Shown in pieces: positions 25,767-35,594 of a DNA stretch of 40,717 bases (its first letter is position 1; each line of letters starts with the position of its first letter). A model generated the notes under the pieces. The model saw only the letters and a list, made by a program, of their open reading frames with translations, was not told the origin of the DNA and ran no database searches. The stretch is from an uncultured Alphaproteobacteria bacterium (GTDB lineage: Bacteria; Pseudomonadota; Alphaproteobacteria; Micropepsales; Micropepsaceae): NCBI GenBank assembly GCA_903857685.1, contig CAIOFO010000090.1, positions 1 to 40,717 of the forward strand, given 5' to 3'. A program made the translations under genes and the position numbers.

Positions 25767-26951
25767 TCAGGCGATAAAGTCCAGAAGCACACGGGCGGCG
25801 CGCCGGGACGGGGGTTCATCCCACTCACCCAGCCTTCGTGCGAATTCATTCATGGCGTCGATCTGCATGGCCCGCGCGCCGGGATCGGAAAACAGCTTTT
25901 CCAGCGCCGCCGCCATTACGTCAGGCTTGGCGCGGCCCTGCAGGAATTCCGGCACCGCTTCCCGGTCCAGCAGGACATTGAGCAAGGTGAAGAAGCGCGA
26001 ATTGAAAAACCAAATTCCCAGGGCATAGGTCAGTCCGCCCAGGATATAGAAGACCACCATCGGCGTGCGCGACAGGGCGATCTCCGCCGTCACCGTGCCC
26101 GAGGCGGCGAATGCCACATCGGCGGCGTCGAAGGCGGCGAACTTGTCGGCTTCATTTTCAATGATGTGCAGCGGCGTCGGCCAGCCTTGCGTGGCGGCGC
26201 GGACGCGCGCGGCGACATGCGGCACGGTGGGCAGGACGGTGACCAGCCCCGGAATTTTCTTCGCGAGCAGCTCCACCGTCTTGCGGAAGGTGGGGAACAT
26301 CAGGCGGATTTCGCTGGTGCGGCTGCCCGGCAGCATCGCCAGCAGGGGCGCGTCCGCGGCAATGCCGAGACGCGCGCGCAAGGCATCGCCGCCGGTCATG
26401 CGGACCCGCCGCTCGATCACCGGATGGCCGACAAAGATCGCCCTCAAGCCATACTTGTCGAAGAACGGCACTTCGAAGGGAAACAGCGCCAGCACCAGAT
26501 CGAAATAGCGCGCCATCGCCTTGGCGCGCCAGGGGCGCGTCGCCCACACTTGCGGGGCGACATAATTCACCGTCCGGATCGAAGGGTCCGCCTTCTTCAG
26601 AGCCCGGGCAATGCGGTGGGTGAAATCGGGACTGTCGATCAGCACAACCGCGTCGGGCCGTGTCTCAAGGGCGAAGGCGGTTGCTTCCTGGACCCGGCGA
26701 AGGATGGCGGGAATGGCGGGCACCACTTCGCGCAATCCCATCACCGCCATGGTTTCGAGGGGGAACAGGCTTTTGAGACCCTGGGCCGCCATGGCATCGC
26801 CGCCAACCCCGGTGATTGTCACGCTGTCGCCGGCCAAATTGCTGATGCCCGCCATCAGCTGCGCACCGAGCTGGTCGCCCGATGGCTCGCCGCAGATCAA
26901 CATCACTTTTTTTGCTTTTTGCGCATCCGCGGACGCGTCCGCGGCTTTCAC
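25767..26951 (-). CDS. lpxB: Lipid-A-disaccharide synthase
   Basis: A 394-residue GT19 glycosyltransferase that joins UDP-2,3-diacylglucosamine and lipid X to form the lipid A disaccharide at the inner membrane. Visible features are MLICGEPSGDQLGAQLM at the start, YVAPQVWATRPWRAK and LPGSRTSEIRLMFP, and the ASGTVTAEIAL donor site. The start is GTG overlapping the lpxI stop as GTGA. It is the last gene of the rpsB-to-lpxB cluster. Confidence 0.96.
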   Translation of the reverse strand: MKAADASADAQKAKKVMLICGEPSGDQLGAQLMAGISNLAGDSVTITGVGGDAMAAQGLKSLFPLETMAVMGLREVVPAIPAILRRVQEATAFALETRPDAVVLIDSPDFTHRIARALKKADPSIRTVNYVAPQVWATRPWRAKAMARYFDLVLALFPFEVPFFDKYGLRAIFVGHPVIERRVRMTGGDALRARLGIAADAPLLAMLPGSRTSEIRLMFPTFRKTVELLAKKIPGLVTVLPTVPHVAARVRAATQGWPTPLHIIENEADKFAAFDAADVAFAASGTVTAEIALSRTPMVVFYILGGLTYALGIWFFNSRFFTLLNVLLDREAVPEFLQGRAKPDVMAAALEKLFSDPGARAMQIDAMNEFARRLGEWDEPPSRRAARVLLDFIA

Positions 26952-27781
26952 AGCCTGACGCCGGTGATGAACAGCCCCAGACGGTCGGCTTCGGCGGCGA
27001 CAACGCTCTTGCCCACGATCAGGCAGGCATCCGCCTCCAGCGCAATGCCGGCCAGGCCCGCGGCAAGGGCGCCCCGCACCGTCTCGATGCCGATCACCGG
27101 CGAATCGGTCTTGCGGTCCTGCGTGGCTTTCAGCCCCTTGGCCAGCACGCCGCGTTTCCGGTCGGGCGTGCCGCGCAGATTTTTGCGCAAGGTGGCGACG
27201 CGGGCGATCATGGCATCGGTGCCCTCGGCGGCTTCGACACAGAGCGGCAGCCCGTCACAGACGATGGCGGCCTGCCCCACATCCAGGTTTCCCAGCGCGC
27301 GGATAATGGCAAAGGCGCGGACAATGTCCTCCTGCTGGCCGGCATCGGGCGTCAGTTTTCCCAGCGGACCTTGCGCCATCACCAGCCCGGGGGCCGCTTC
27401 CATGGCGGTCAAAACCGTAAAACCCTCGCGGGCGAAAAAATCCGATGTCACGCGCAGCATGGCGTCGTCGCCCTTGCGGGCGGCCGCCACCAGCGAGGGC
27501 AGGATCATCAATCCCTTGGTGTCGAACTTGATCTCCGACAAAGTGGGGCGATCCACCCGTCCCACCAGCACGATTTCCTTTGCCCCCGCCGCCGCCAGGA
27601 GCCGTACCGACAGGCCCCATTCGCCCAGCGTCATCCAGTCATGGGAAAATTCGGGCAGCCAGGCTTCATCGGCGCTGCCCCGGATCGCCAGCACATGCAC
27701 CTTGCGCCCGGCGGTGGCGGCGCTCTGCGCGATGGCGTGCGGCAATTCCCCGCCGCCCGCGATGATGCCCAGGAGGCTCAT
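26948..27781 (-). CDS. lpxI: UDP-2,3-diacylglucosamine pyrophosphatase LpxI
   Basis: A 277-residue enzyme (formerly DUF1009) that hydrolyses UDP-2,3-diacylglucosamine to lipid X; it replaces LpxH in Alphaproteobacteria. Family segments are LGIIAGGGELPHAIA at the start and DVGQAAIVCDGLPLCVEAAEGTDAMI in the catalytic half, with ACLIVGKSVVAAEAD near the end. The ATG overlaps the lpxA stop and the stop overlaps the lpxB GTG, fitting their consecutive steps. Confidence 0.95.
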   Translation of the reverse strand: MSLLGIIAGGGELPHAIAQSAATAGRKVHVLAIRGSADEAWLPEFSHDWMTLGEWGLSVRLLAAAGAKEIVLVGRVDRPTLSEIKFDTKGLMILPSLVAAARKGDDAMLRVTSDFFAREGFTVLTAMEAAPGLVMAQGPLGKLTPDAGQQEDIVRAFAIIRALGNLDVGQAAIVCDGLPLCVEAAEGTDAMIARVATLRKNLRGTPDRKRGVLAKGLKATQDRKTDSPVIGIETVRGALAAGLAGIALEADACLIVGKSVVAAEADRLGLFITGVRL

Positions 27782-28584
27782 TCTGTTTCGCCGCGGCGGC
27801 GCGCCAGGCACAAGGGCTGCTTGGCGTCGGCCAGGATGAAATCCACGATCTCGCCCACTTCCGCCACGTCCGGCCAGCGGATTTTCGCTTCCCGGGCGCG
27901 CAGTTCGGTCGAACCGCCCTTGCCGTAGAAAATCGCGCGGAAGGCGCCGCGCAGGGCATGGATGGCGTCGCGCGTGAGGCCGCGCCGCTTCAGGCCGATC
28001 AAGTTCAATCCCGCCAGCTCGGCATGGTCGCCGAACGCCATGGCATAGGGGATGACATCGCGGTTGATGCCGGTCAGGCCGCCCACCATGGCGCCGGCGC
28101 CGACGCGGCAGAATTGCTGCACCGCCGACAGGCCACCGAAGATCACCCGGTTGCCGATCTGCGAATGGCCGCCCAGCGCCACCGAATTGGCGAAGGTGAC
28201 GTCATCGCCGACATGGCAGTCATGCCCGACATGGGAATTGGCCATGAAATAGCCCCGCGCGCCCACTTGGGTGACGCCACCGCCCTTGCGGCTGCCCACA
28301 TTCATCGAGACCATTTCGCGCAGCACGCAATCCTCGCCGACCTCAAGCCGCCCATCGGCAAAGTCATTGCCGCGAATCTGGCCCTCGCCGCCCAGCGCCG
28401 CATGGGGATGCACCACGGTGCGCGCGCCGATGCTGGTGACGCCGGCAATGGTGACATGCGACAGCAGCCGCACGCCCTCCGCCAATTTCACCCTGGCGCC
28501 GACATGGCAGAAAGGCCCGATCTCGACGCCTGCGCCGAGATCGGCGCCGTCTTCGACCAGCGCGGTGGGATGGATCTTCGCCAT
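27778..28584 (-). CDS. lpxA: UDP-N-acetylglucosamine acyltransferase
   Basis: A 268-residue left-handed beta-helix enzyme catalysing the first step of lipid A synthesis: transfer of a 3-hydroxyacyl chain from acyl carrier protein to UDP-GlcNAc. Hexapeptide repeats run from about residue 10 to 190. The catalytic histidine is H121 in SHVGHDCHVG. The C-terminal helical part follows (IGLKRRGLTRDAIHAL). It starts 4 bases after the fabZ stop, as usual for the lpxD-fabZ-lpxA order. Confidence 0.97.
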   Translation of the reverse strand: MAKIHPTALVEDGADLGAGVEIGPFCHVGARVKLAEGVRLLSHVTIAGVTSIGARTVVHPHAALGGEGQIRGNDFADGRLEVGEDCVLREMVSMNVGSRKGGGVTQVGARGYFMANSHVGHDCHVGDDVTFANSVALGGHSQIGNRVIFGGLSAVQQFCRVGAGAMVGGLTGINRDVIPYAMAFGDHAELAGLNLIGLKRRGLTRDAIHALRGAFRAIFYGKGGSTELRAREAKIRWPDVAEVGEIVDFILADAKQPLCLARRRGETE

Positions 28585-28588
28585 GCTG

Positions 28589-29062
28589 TCAGCTTCCGCC
28601 CGGGCTGTCGGGGATCATGGCGCTGAATTCCGCCTCGGCGCAGAGCACGCCATCTACATAGGCCTGGCCTTCGAACCGCCAGACCGGGCCCCGCCGCCGG
28701 AGCGCCTTGACCGGCATGCGCAGCAGGTCGCCCGGCGTCACCGGCTTGCGGAAGCGCGCCTTCTCGATGGTCATGAAATAGACCATGCGCCTATCGCCAG
28801 CCTCACCCAGCGAATGCACCACCAGGGCGCCGGCCGCCTGGGCCATGGCCTCGACAATCAGCACCCCCGGCATCACGGCATAATCGGGAAAATGTCCGGC
28901 GAAATGCGGCTCGTTGAACGACACGGCCTTCCAGCCCACGGCGCTCTCATGCGGCACGATGTCGGTCAGCCGCTCCACGAACAAAAAGGGCGCGCGATGC
29001 GGCAGCAATTTCTTGATCTGCTCGACATCCAGAACAAGCGCCGTGCCGGGCTTATCGGTCAT
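28589..29062 (-). CDS. fabZ: 3-hydroxyacyl-ACP dehydratase FabZ
   Basis: A 157-residue hot-dog-fold dehydratase of fatty-acid elongation. Catalytic H57 lies in PHFAGHFPD and E71 in GVLIVEAMAQ. The N-terminal IKKLLPHRAPFLFVERL is typical. AGGA lies seven bases before the chosen ATG, which overlaps the end of lpxD by 11 bases. FabZ and LpxA/LpxD compete for hydroxyacyl-ACP, which explains their linkage. Confidence 0.97.
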   Translation of the reverse strand: MTDKPGTALVLDVEQIKKLLPHRAPFLFVERLTDIVPHESAVGWKAVSFNEPHFAGHFPDYAVMPGVLIVEAMAQAAGALVVHSLGEAGDRRMVYFMTIEKARFRKPVTPGDLLRMPVKALRRRGPVWRFEGQAYVDGVLCAEAEFSAMIPDSPGGS

Positions 29063-30110
29063 TTTCGTCCTTGCGGCGGCGGAACCTGCCATGCGCCAGC
29101 CCGCTCAGGGCATGAATCTCGCGCAGCCATTGTCTTACAGGTTTCGCCGGAACCCCGCCATAATCCTGTTCGCCGGGGATCGTCTGCCCCGACACCAGGG
29201 CCGTGCACGCCGCCAGCCGGGCGCCGCTGCCGATATGGACATGGTCGGCGACCCCGACCTGGCCGCCCAGCACCGCGAAGTCCTCGATCACCGAGCTTCC
29301 CGCCACGCCGACCTGGCTGACCAGCACGCAGTGTCGGCCGATATGAACATTGTGGCCCACCTGGACCAGGTTATCGAGCTTGCTGCCTTCGCCGATCACC
29401 GTGTCGCCCAGGGCGCCGCGGTCGATCGCGGTGCCGGAACCGATCTCGACGCCGTCCTGGATGATGACGCGGCCCAGTTGCGGAATCTTGGCGTAGCCCT
29501 GCTGCGACGAGGCCAGTCCGAAACCAGGCTGGCCGATCTGCGCTCCGGGCAGGATGGTCACGCGGTCGCCGATATAGGTATGGCTGATGGTGACATTGCT
29601 GCCGATCTCGCAATTCTGCCCGATCGCCACGCCCGGCGCGATCACGCTGCCCGCGCCGATCCTGGTGCCGTTGCCGATCTCGGCGCCGCGGCCGATCACC
29701 ACGCAAGGCCCCAGCACCAAGCCCTCGCCCAGCACCGCGCCGGGATCAATGGCGCGCTCCTGCGGCCACACCGCCAGCGAGGCGGCGGGATAGAACAGCG
29801 AGGCGATGGCGGCAAAGGCATGATTGACGGAATCGCAGGGCAGCAGCGTCATGCCCGGCGGCGGCGGCGGCGGGGTTTCACCATTGGCGGGCACCAGGCA
29901 GAAGCCCGCGCTCGACCGGACAAAGGATTCGCCGGCAGGGCGCGAGCCGGAAAAAATGCTCAAATGCCGCGCGGCCGCGCCATCCAGGCTGGCCAGATCG
30001 AAAACCTCCGCCGCACCGTCCGCCGCATCCGGAACGGCGATGCCCGCTATCGCGCAAATCTCGGCCAGCGTGAATGGACCGCGATTGTCGTAGAAGCGGG
30101 GATCGGCCAT
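29052..30110 (-). CDS. lpxD: UDP-3-O-acylglucosamine N-acyltransferase
   Basis: A 352-residue acyltransferase, third step of lipid A synthesis. The N-terminal uridine-binding domain (1-100) is followed by hexapeptide repeats (about 105-310; e.g. IGRGAEIGNGTRIGAGSVI and DNLVQVGHNVHIG, with the likely catalytic histidine). A proline run (PPPPPP, near residue 85) lies in the loop between domains. The C-terminus ends in a basic tail (FRRRKDEND). It lies 11 bases after skp. Confidence 0.96.
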   Translation of the reverse strand: MADPRFYDNRGPFTLAEICAIAGIAVPDAADGAAEVFDLASLDGAAARHLSIFSGSRPAGESFVRSSAGFCLVPANGETPPPPPPGMTLLPCDSVNHAFAAIASLFYPAASLAVWPQERAIDPGAVLGEGLVLGPCVVIGRGAEIGNGTRIGAGSVIAPGVAIGQNCEIGSNVTISHTYIGDRVTILPGAQIGQPGFGLASSQQGYAKIPQLGRVIIQDGVEIGSGTAIDRGALGDTVIGEGSKLDNLVQVGHNVHIGRHCVLVSQVGVAGSSVIEDFAVLGGQVGVADHVHIGSGARLAACTALVSGQTIPGEQDYGGVPAKPVRQWLREIHALSGLAHGRFRRRKDENDR

Positions 30111-30121
30111 CCGCGCGCCTT

Positions 30122-30721
30122 TTAGCGGCCCGGCGCCGGCGGAGGCGCGGCCGGGGCCGCCAATGTCACCTTGATCGACGAAATCTTCTGGTTGAGCTGG
30201 TCGATCGCCGCCTGGGTGACGTCGAAGGCGCTGCTGTTGGCGAACACCACGGCGCTCTTGTCCAGGATCAGGTTGGCGCCGCGCTGCTGCATCAGCCCGT
30301 TCAGGATAGGTTCCAGTGCGGCGGCGACGGTGCGCTGCGCGACATCAACGCCGCCCTGAATTTCCGCTTCCTTGCGCTGGGCCGCGAGTTGCAGCGCCTG
30401 TTCCTTGGCCTGGAACGCGTCGATCTTTTTCTGCTTGGCGTCGGGCGCCAGAATGGCGATCTGCTGCTGCAGCGCCTGGCCTTCGGCCTGCAGCGCGCGG
30501 CTCTGCGCCGCCATGTCGGCCTTGGCCTGGTTGGCCATGGCCTGGACCTGGCGGCCGATATCCTGGCCCACCTTGGAGAATTGCAGGATCTGGCCGCGAT
30601 TGATCACCAGGATCTTGGGTGCCGGCAATGCCGGCGGCGGCGGCGCGGCCGGCGCCGCCAGGGCGGGCAGAGCCAGAAAACCGATAAGGGCGGTTGCGAG
30701 AAGAAGGGTTTTTTTCAGCAT
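30122..30721 (-). CDS. skp: Periplasmic chaperone Skp/OmpH family
   Basis: A 199-residue periplasmic chaperone for outer-membrane proteins. It has a signal peptide (MLKKTLLLATALIGFLALPALA), the OmpH start KILVINRGQILQFSKVG, and a long Gln/Ala/Lys-rich coiled-coil (about 60-140) forming the tentacles. The ends are unusual: Pro/Ala-rich runs flank the mature N-terminus and form the C-terminal tail. It starts one base after the bamA stop and works with BamA in barrel assembly. Confidence 0.92.
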   Translation of the reverse strand: MLKKTLLLATALIGFLALPALAAPAAPPPPALPAPKILVINRGQILQFSKVGQDIGRQVQAMANQAKADMAAQSRALQAEGQALQQQIAILAPDAKQKKIDAFQAKEQALQLAAQRKEAEIQGGVDVAQRTVAAALEPILNGLMQQRGANLILDKSAVVFANSSAFDVTQAAIDQLNQKISSIKVTLAAPAAPPPAPGR

Positions 30722-30722
30722 C

Positions 30723-33155
30723 TTAGAATCCTGTTGCGGTCGAGAAGTGGAGAATTTGCGGACGGTCATATTTGGCTTTGATGTAAGGCAGCGCCAGATC
30801 GATCTGGATCGGGCCGAACGGAGAACGCCACTGGAAGCTGACGCCGGCGGTGGCGCGGAAGGCGAAATTGTCCTTGTCGCAGGTGCCCTGGCTGGTGGCG
30901 GTATTGGGGGTACAGGCGCGGATAATATTGTCCACCCGGCCCAGCGTGCCGAAATCGGTGAACACGCCCAGCGAGACGCCGTAACTTTCGGGCAGGAGTG
31001 TGGGCAGGCGCGCCGCCAGCGTGCCGATGGCGAAGACGTTGCCGCCCAGGGCGCCCTGGTCGATCGGCGCGTCGATGTCGCGTGGGCCGATGCCGGCCAG
31101 CTTGAAGCCGCGGAAGGTGTCGCCGCCCTCGAAGAACCGCTGGTTGATCGGCACATTGGCGCCGCCATAGCCGGTGATATAGCCGGAATTGAGAGTCAGC
31201 GAACTCACCACATTGTCGGAGAACATGGACTGGTAGCCGGCGAATGACGCATTGGTCTTGATGAATTTCAGATTGCCGCCGAAACCGGCAAAGCCCTGGG
31301 CGAAAGAGACCGACACGCCCTTGGTGGGTTTGCGGGCATCGTCGAGCGTGTTGTAGATGTAATTATAGCCGAAGATCGAACCATAGGTGCTGCCCGCCGC
31401 CAGCAGGATTTCCAGCGGCGCGCCGCCGAACGGCAGCACCTGCGCGACTTCATAGGTGTAGTTGAGTCCGACAAAGGAATATTCCGAGATCGGAAAATTC
31501 AGCGACAGGGTGCCGCCGGTATTGTCGCTGCGGTAAGTGGCCTGCTGATAATCGGTCTGGGCCTTGAACAGCTGGATGCCGGCGGCCAGCGGACGGTCCA
31601 GGAAATACGGTTCGGTGAAGGCGGCGGTATATTCCTTGGAGATCTGGGAAATCGTCACTGCCGCCTTGAGGAACTGGCCGCGGCCGAACAGGTTCTGCTC
31701 GGTATAGCTGAACTCGCCGACCAGGTTGCTTTGCGAGGAATAGCCAAGGCCCAGCTGCAGCGAGCCGGTGGACTGTTCGGTGACCGCCACCGTGATGTCG
31801 GTGCGGTCGGGCTGGGTGCCCGCCGTGTTCTTGATGTCCACATCCTTGAAGAATCCCAGGGAGCGGATACGGGTGCGGGACCGGTCCACCAGCACGCGGT
31901 TGAAGGCATCGCCTTCCACCAGGCGGAATTCGCGGCGGATCACCTTGTCGAGCGTCCTGGTGTTGCCGGTAATGTCGATGCGCTCGATATAGACGCGCGG
32001 CCCCTGCACAATGTCATAGACCAGATCGATTGTCTGGTGGATGCGGTCGCGGCCGATGCGCGGATGTACCTCGGCAAAGGCATAGCCCTTGGTGCCGGCG
32101 GCGTTGGTCAGCGCATCGATGCTTTTCTGCACCAGCTCGCCGTCGTAAACGTCGCCGGTATTTATTCCCACCAGCGGGCGCAAATCGGCCTCGCCCAGCT
32201 CCTTGATCTTGGAATTGATCGTCACTTTGCCAAAATTGTACTTCACGCCTTCGTCCACCGTGAAGGTGACGTAGAAATCCTCGCGGTTGGGGGCGAGCTG
32301 CGCCACGGCGCTGACCACCTTGAAATCGGCATAGCCGTGATTGACATAGTAACGGCGCAGCTGCTCGCGGTCGAAGGACAGCCGGTCGGGATCGTAATTG
32401 TCGTTGCTGGCGAGAAATTTCCACCAGGCGCTTTCCTCGGTGGCGATCTGGCCCTTCAGGGTGTCGGAATCATAGACCTTGTTGCCGACGAAATTGATCC
32501 GCGCGATGCCGGTGGTGGCGCCTTCATGGATCGAGAAGATCAGGTCGACGCGGTTCTGCGGCCGCTGGATGATCTGGGGGTCCACCCGGGCGGCGAATTT
32601 GCCGTCGCGCCGGTAGATTTCAATGATGCGCTGGACGTCCTGCTGCACCTTGGCGCGGGTGAAGACGGCGCGGGGCTTGATCTGGACTTCCTTGGTCAGG
32701 TCCTTGTCGGAAACCTTGCTGTTTCCCTCGAACACCACCTGGTTGATGATCGGGTTTTCCACCACCCGGATATTGAGCGTGGCGCTGGCGGGGTCGAAAT
32801 TGACCTTCACGTCGGAAAACAGGCCGGTGCCGTAGAGCGTCTTGAGCGCCTGGTCGATCTGGGCCGGGTCGTAGGGATCGCCTTCGCGCAAGGCGACATA
32901 GGTCAGAACCGTGGCCTGTTCGACGCGCTGGGTGCCGCTGACGGTTATGTGCTGGACGGTGCGCTGGGGCGCCGCCTGGGCGGCGGGCGCCGCGGCGGGG
33001 TTGGCGGCGGCGGCGGCGGCGGCATTGTTGCCTTCCGCTTCGGAGCGCAGCTGCGCGTCGGCGGGGCTGAGGAAAAGCACCAGGGCCAGCGACGCGGAAC
33101 TCGCGCGCAGCAGCCCCTTGTTGAAGGCGCGCTTGGGATGGACAAAATTCCGCAT
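30723..33155 (-). CDS. bamA: Outer-membrane protein assembly factor BamA
   Basis: An 810-residue Omp85 protein, the core of the barrel-assembly machine. A signal peptide (to about residue 35, SPADAQ) is followed by an Ala/Pro-rich low-complexity spacer of about 30 residues, then five POTRA repeats (first starting TVQHITVSG) and a 16-strand barrel ending in phenylalanine (STATGF). The VRGF-type loop motif appears as FRGFKLAG. The ATG at 33155 is chosen; a GTG five codons upstream is in frame. It follows rseP. Confidence 0.96.
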   Translation of the reverse strand: MRNFVHPKRAFNKGLLRASSASLALVLFLSPADAQLRSEAEGNNAAAAAAANPAAAPAAQAAPQRTVQHITVSGTQRVEQATVLTYVALREGDPYDPAQIDQALKTLYGTGLFSDVKVNFDPASATLNIRVVENPIINQVVFEGNSKVSDKDLTKEVQIKPRAVFTRAKVQQDVQRIIEIYRRDGKFAARVDPQIIQRPQNRVDLIFSIHEGATTGIARINFVGNKVYDSDTLKGQIATEESAWWKFLASNDNYDPDRLSFDREQLRRYYVNHGYADFKVVSAVAQLAPNREDFYVTFTVDEGVKYNFGKVTINSKIKELGEADLRPLVGINTGDVYDGELVQKSIDALTNAAGTKGYAFAEVHPRIGRDRIHQTIDLVYDIVQGPRVYIERIDITGNTRTLDKVIRREFRLVEGDAFNRVLVDRSRTRIRSLGFFKDVDIKNTAGTQPDRTDITVAVTEQSTGSLQLGLGYSSQSNLVGEFSYTEQNLFGRGQFLKAAVTISQISKEYTAAFTEPYFLDRPLAAGIQLFKAQTDYQQATYRSDNTGGTLSLNFPISEYSFVGLNYTYEVAQVLPFGGAPLEILLAAGSTYGSIFGYNYIYNTLDDARKPTKGVSVSFAQGFAGFGGNLKFIKTNASFAGYQSMFSDNVVSSLTLNSGYITGYGGANVPINQRFFEGGDTFRGFKLAGIGPRDIDAPIDQGALGGNVFAIGTLAARLPTLLPESYGVSLGVFTDFGTLGRVDNIIRACTPNTATSQGTCDKDNFAFRATAGVSFQWRSPFGPIQIDLALPYIKAKYDRPQILHFSTATGF

Positions 33156-33204
33156 TCCGCCGTCCGGCACTCGTCTTTCGGGGCGCGCCGCAGCTCGCCA
33201 GGTT

Positions 33205-34341
33205 TCAGAAAAGATTCAGCCGAACCAGGTCGTTCCAGGTGGTCAGGAGCATCAACCCCAGCACCAGCACCAGCCCAAGGCGAAATCCGACGTCCTGGGC
33301 CCGCTCACCGAGCGGCCGCCCCAAAACAGCTTCGCATGCATAGTACAGAAGATGCCCGCCGTCGAGCAGTGGAATCGGAAAAAGGTTGGCCAGACCGATG
33401 CTTACGGAAAGTACAGCCGCCAGATTGAGGAGCGCCAGAAAGCCGTATACGGCCACCTGGCGGGTCATCTTGGCGATCCCCAGCGGCCCCCGGAACTGGT
33501 CTGCGCTGGCATAGCCCCGCACCATCTGGGCGATGCCCTGGACGGTGGTCCTGGCGATATCCCAGCTGGTGCCGCAGGCCGCCAGCAGCGCCCCGCCCGG
33601 GCCATAGGTGACGCGTGTCACGGGGGCGGTGGGGGACGGATGCACCCCGATCACCATCGTGCTGCTGAGATCGCCCAGGGCATCGCGGATCTTCATGGTG
33701 CGCGGCGTCACCCACAAGGTGAGCGGCTGGCTGCCCCGCACCAGGTCGAGCTTCAGGGTCCTGCCGCCGCTGACCGAAATGATCTCGGGCATCTGTTCGA
33801 AGTCATTGATGGCCGCCCCGTCGATCGCGGTGACGCGGTCGCCCGGCTTGATGCCTGCCGCCTCGGCGGCGCTGTCCTTGACCACATCGCCGATCACCGG
33901 CGCCATCACGACATGGCCGGTGTGCAGGTTGAGGCCGGTGAACAGCACGATGGCGAGCAGGAAATTGGCGAAGGGTCCCGCGGCGGCGATCAGGGCGCGC
34001 TGCCAGAGCGGCTTGAAGAACAGCACGCGCTTGCGTTCCGCGTCCGACATGGCCTCGGCCGCCTTGGCGTCGGGCATGCTGGCGGCATTGGCGTCGCCGG
34101 CGAATTTCACGTAACCGCCGACCGGGATCCAGGACAGTTTCCAGCGCGTGCCGGAGCGGTCATTGAAGCCGGCAATCTCCTTGCCGAAGCCGATGGAAAA
34201 GACATCCACTTTCACGCCGCAGGCCCGCGCCACCAGGAAGTGGCCCAGCTCATGGAAGAACACCACCAAGGTAATGACGAACAGGAAGGCCGGCAGCCCG
34301 AGCGGTGTCCAGGCGACGAGGTTGTGCAGTGCTTGAAACAT
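33205..34341 (-). CDS. rseP: Site-2 protease RseP
   Basis: A 378-residue intramembrane zinc metalloprotease that cleaves anti-sigma factors and signal-peptide remnants. The HExxH motif is HELGH at residues 30-34, with the second motif PIPLLDGGHL near the C-terminus. One PDZ domain is evident in the middle (about 125-200, AAGIKPGDRVTAIDG). AGGAG lies six bases before the ATG. The start lies inside the last codons of dxr, so the two are coupled. Confidence 0.95.
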   Translation of the reverse strand: MFQALHNLVAWTPLGLPAFLFVITLVVFFHELGHFLVARACGVKVDVFSIGFGKEIAGFNDRSGTRWKLSWIPVGGYVKFAGDANAASMPDAKAAEAMSDAERKRVLFFKPLWQRALIAAAGPFANFLLAIVLFTGLNLHTGHVVMAPVIGDVVKDSAAEAAGIKPGDRVTAIDGAAINDFEQMPEIISVSGGRTLKLDLVRGSQPLTLWVTPRTMKIRDALGDLSSTMVIGVHPSPTAPVTRVTYGPGGALLAACGTSWDIARTTVQGIAQMVRGYASADQFRGPLGIAKMTRQVAVYGFLALLNLAAVLSVSIGLANLFPIPLLDGGHLLYYACEAVLGRPLGERAQDVGFRLGLVLVLGLMLLTTWNDLVRLNLF

Positions 34342-34349
34342 GGTTCTCC

Positions 34350-35594
34350 TTACAGCCCCACCCGTGAACAAATTTCCTCGGCCAGCACCCGCGCCCGTGC
34401 ATCGGTGCCCAGCACCGTGTCCAGGTCGCCCGCGATGCCGTTGCTGCCATGGGCGGCATCGGCATCCAGGGTTTCGCCCACGACGCGCGATATGTCGAGA
34501 AAGCCGATGCGGCGGTCGAGAAACGCCTGTACCGCGATCTCGTTGGCGGCATTGAGGACGGTGGGCGCAAGTCCGCCCGAACGCATCGAATCGATCGCCA
34601 GGTTCAGCGCCGGGAAGCGGTCATGCGCCGGCTTCTGGAACACCAGCTGGCCCAGCGCCGCAAGGTCCAGCCGCCGAGCCGGCGAGGCGATGCGGCGCGG
34701 CCAGCCCAGGGCATGGGCGATGGGCGTGCGCATGTCCGGCGCCGACAGATGCGCCATGGTGGTGCCGTCGCCGTAACTGACCAGGCAGTGCACGATGGAC
34801 TGGGGATGCACCAGCACCGCCAGTTTTTCCGGCGGCAGGGCGAAGAGGAAATGCGCCTCGATCAGCTCCAGCCCCTTGTTCATCAAGGTGGCGCTGTCGA
34901 GCGAGATCTTGCGTCCCATCGCCCAGTTGGGGTGGGCCACCGCCTGCTCCACCGTGGCGCCGCGCATCTTTTCCAGCGGCCATTCGCGGAACGGCCCGCC
35001 CGAGGCGGTGATGGTGCAAAGCTCGACTTCGCTGGCATCGCCCGAGCCCAGCACCTGGAAAATGGCATTGTGCTCGGAATCCACCGGGATGACCTGGGCG
35101 CCGGACTTGACCAGCGCGTCGTGGAAGACCTTGCCGGCGGCCACCACGCATTCCTTGTTGGCCAGCGCCACGATGACGCCGCGGCGGATCGCGGCCAGCG
35201 CCGGTTCGATCGCCGCCGCGCCCATGATGGCGATCATCACGAAGTCCGACGGCATGTCCGCCGCCGCGATCACCGCGGCGCGCCCGGCAGCCACTTCGAT
35301 GCCGGTGCCGCTGAGGCCGGTCTTCAGGGCGTCATAAAGCTTTTCATCGCCGATCACGGCGCGTTTGGGTTTGAGGGCGCGTGCCTGCTCGATCAGCTTT
35401 TCCACATTGCCGCCCGCCGTCAGCGCCAGGATCGGAAAGGCCTGCGCGCCATATTGCTGGCGGGCATGGGCGATCACATCCAGCGTGTTGACGCCGATCG
35501 AGCCGGTGGACCCCAGCACGGTGACGCTGCGCGCCAGCACGCTTTCCAGCCCCGGCATGTCGGCGAACAGGCGTGTGGTGGCGATGGGGGTCAT
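34350..35594 (-). CDS. dxr: 1-deoxy-D-xylulose-5-phosphate reductoisomerase
   Basis: A 414-residue NADPH enzyme making MEP, the first committed step of non-mevalonate isoprenoid synthesis. The NADPH motif GSTGSIG is near residue 29. The metal/active-site segments VDSEHNAIFQ and ITASGGPF are present, as is the NPNW-like HPNWAMGRKISLDSATLMNKGLE. The first 20 residues are an extra leader. The ATG overlaps the cdsA stop. Its product feeds UppS, next in the same cluster. Confidence 0.96.
   Translation of the reverse strand: MTPIATTRLFADMPGLESVLARSVTVLGSTGSIGVNTLDVIAHARQQYGAQAFPILALTAGGNVEKLIEQARALKPKRAVIGDEKLYDALKTGLSGTGIEVAAGRAAVIAAADMPSDFVMIAIMGAAAIEPALAAIRRGVIVALANKECVVAAGKVFHDALVKSGAQVIPVDSEHNAIFQVLGSGDASEVELCTITASGGPFREWPLEKMRGATVEQAVAHPNWAMGRKISLDSATLMNKGLELIEAHFLFALPPEKLAVLVHPQSIVHCLVSYGDGTTMAHLSAPDMRTPIAHALGWPRRIASPARRLDLAALGQLVFQKPAHDRFPALNLAIDSMRSGGLAPTVLNAANEIAVQAFLDRRIGFLDISRVVGETLDADAAHGSNGIAGDLDTVLGTDARARVLAEEICSRVGL

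Noticed and set aside
25653-27839. 728-codon plus-strand frame opposite lpxB and lpxI
   Set aside because: It covers parts of three proven genes and has no recognisable domain.
31731-34776. Plus-strand frames of 565 and 621 codons opposite bamA, rseP and dxr
   Set aside because: Shadows of conserved genes; no signal peptide, domain or SD supports them.
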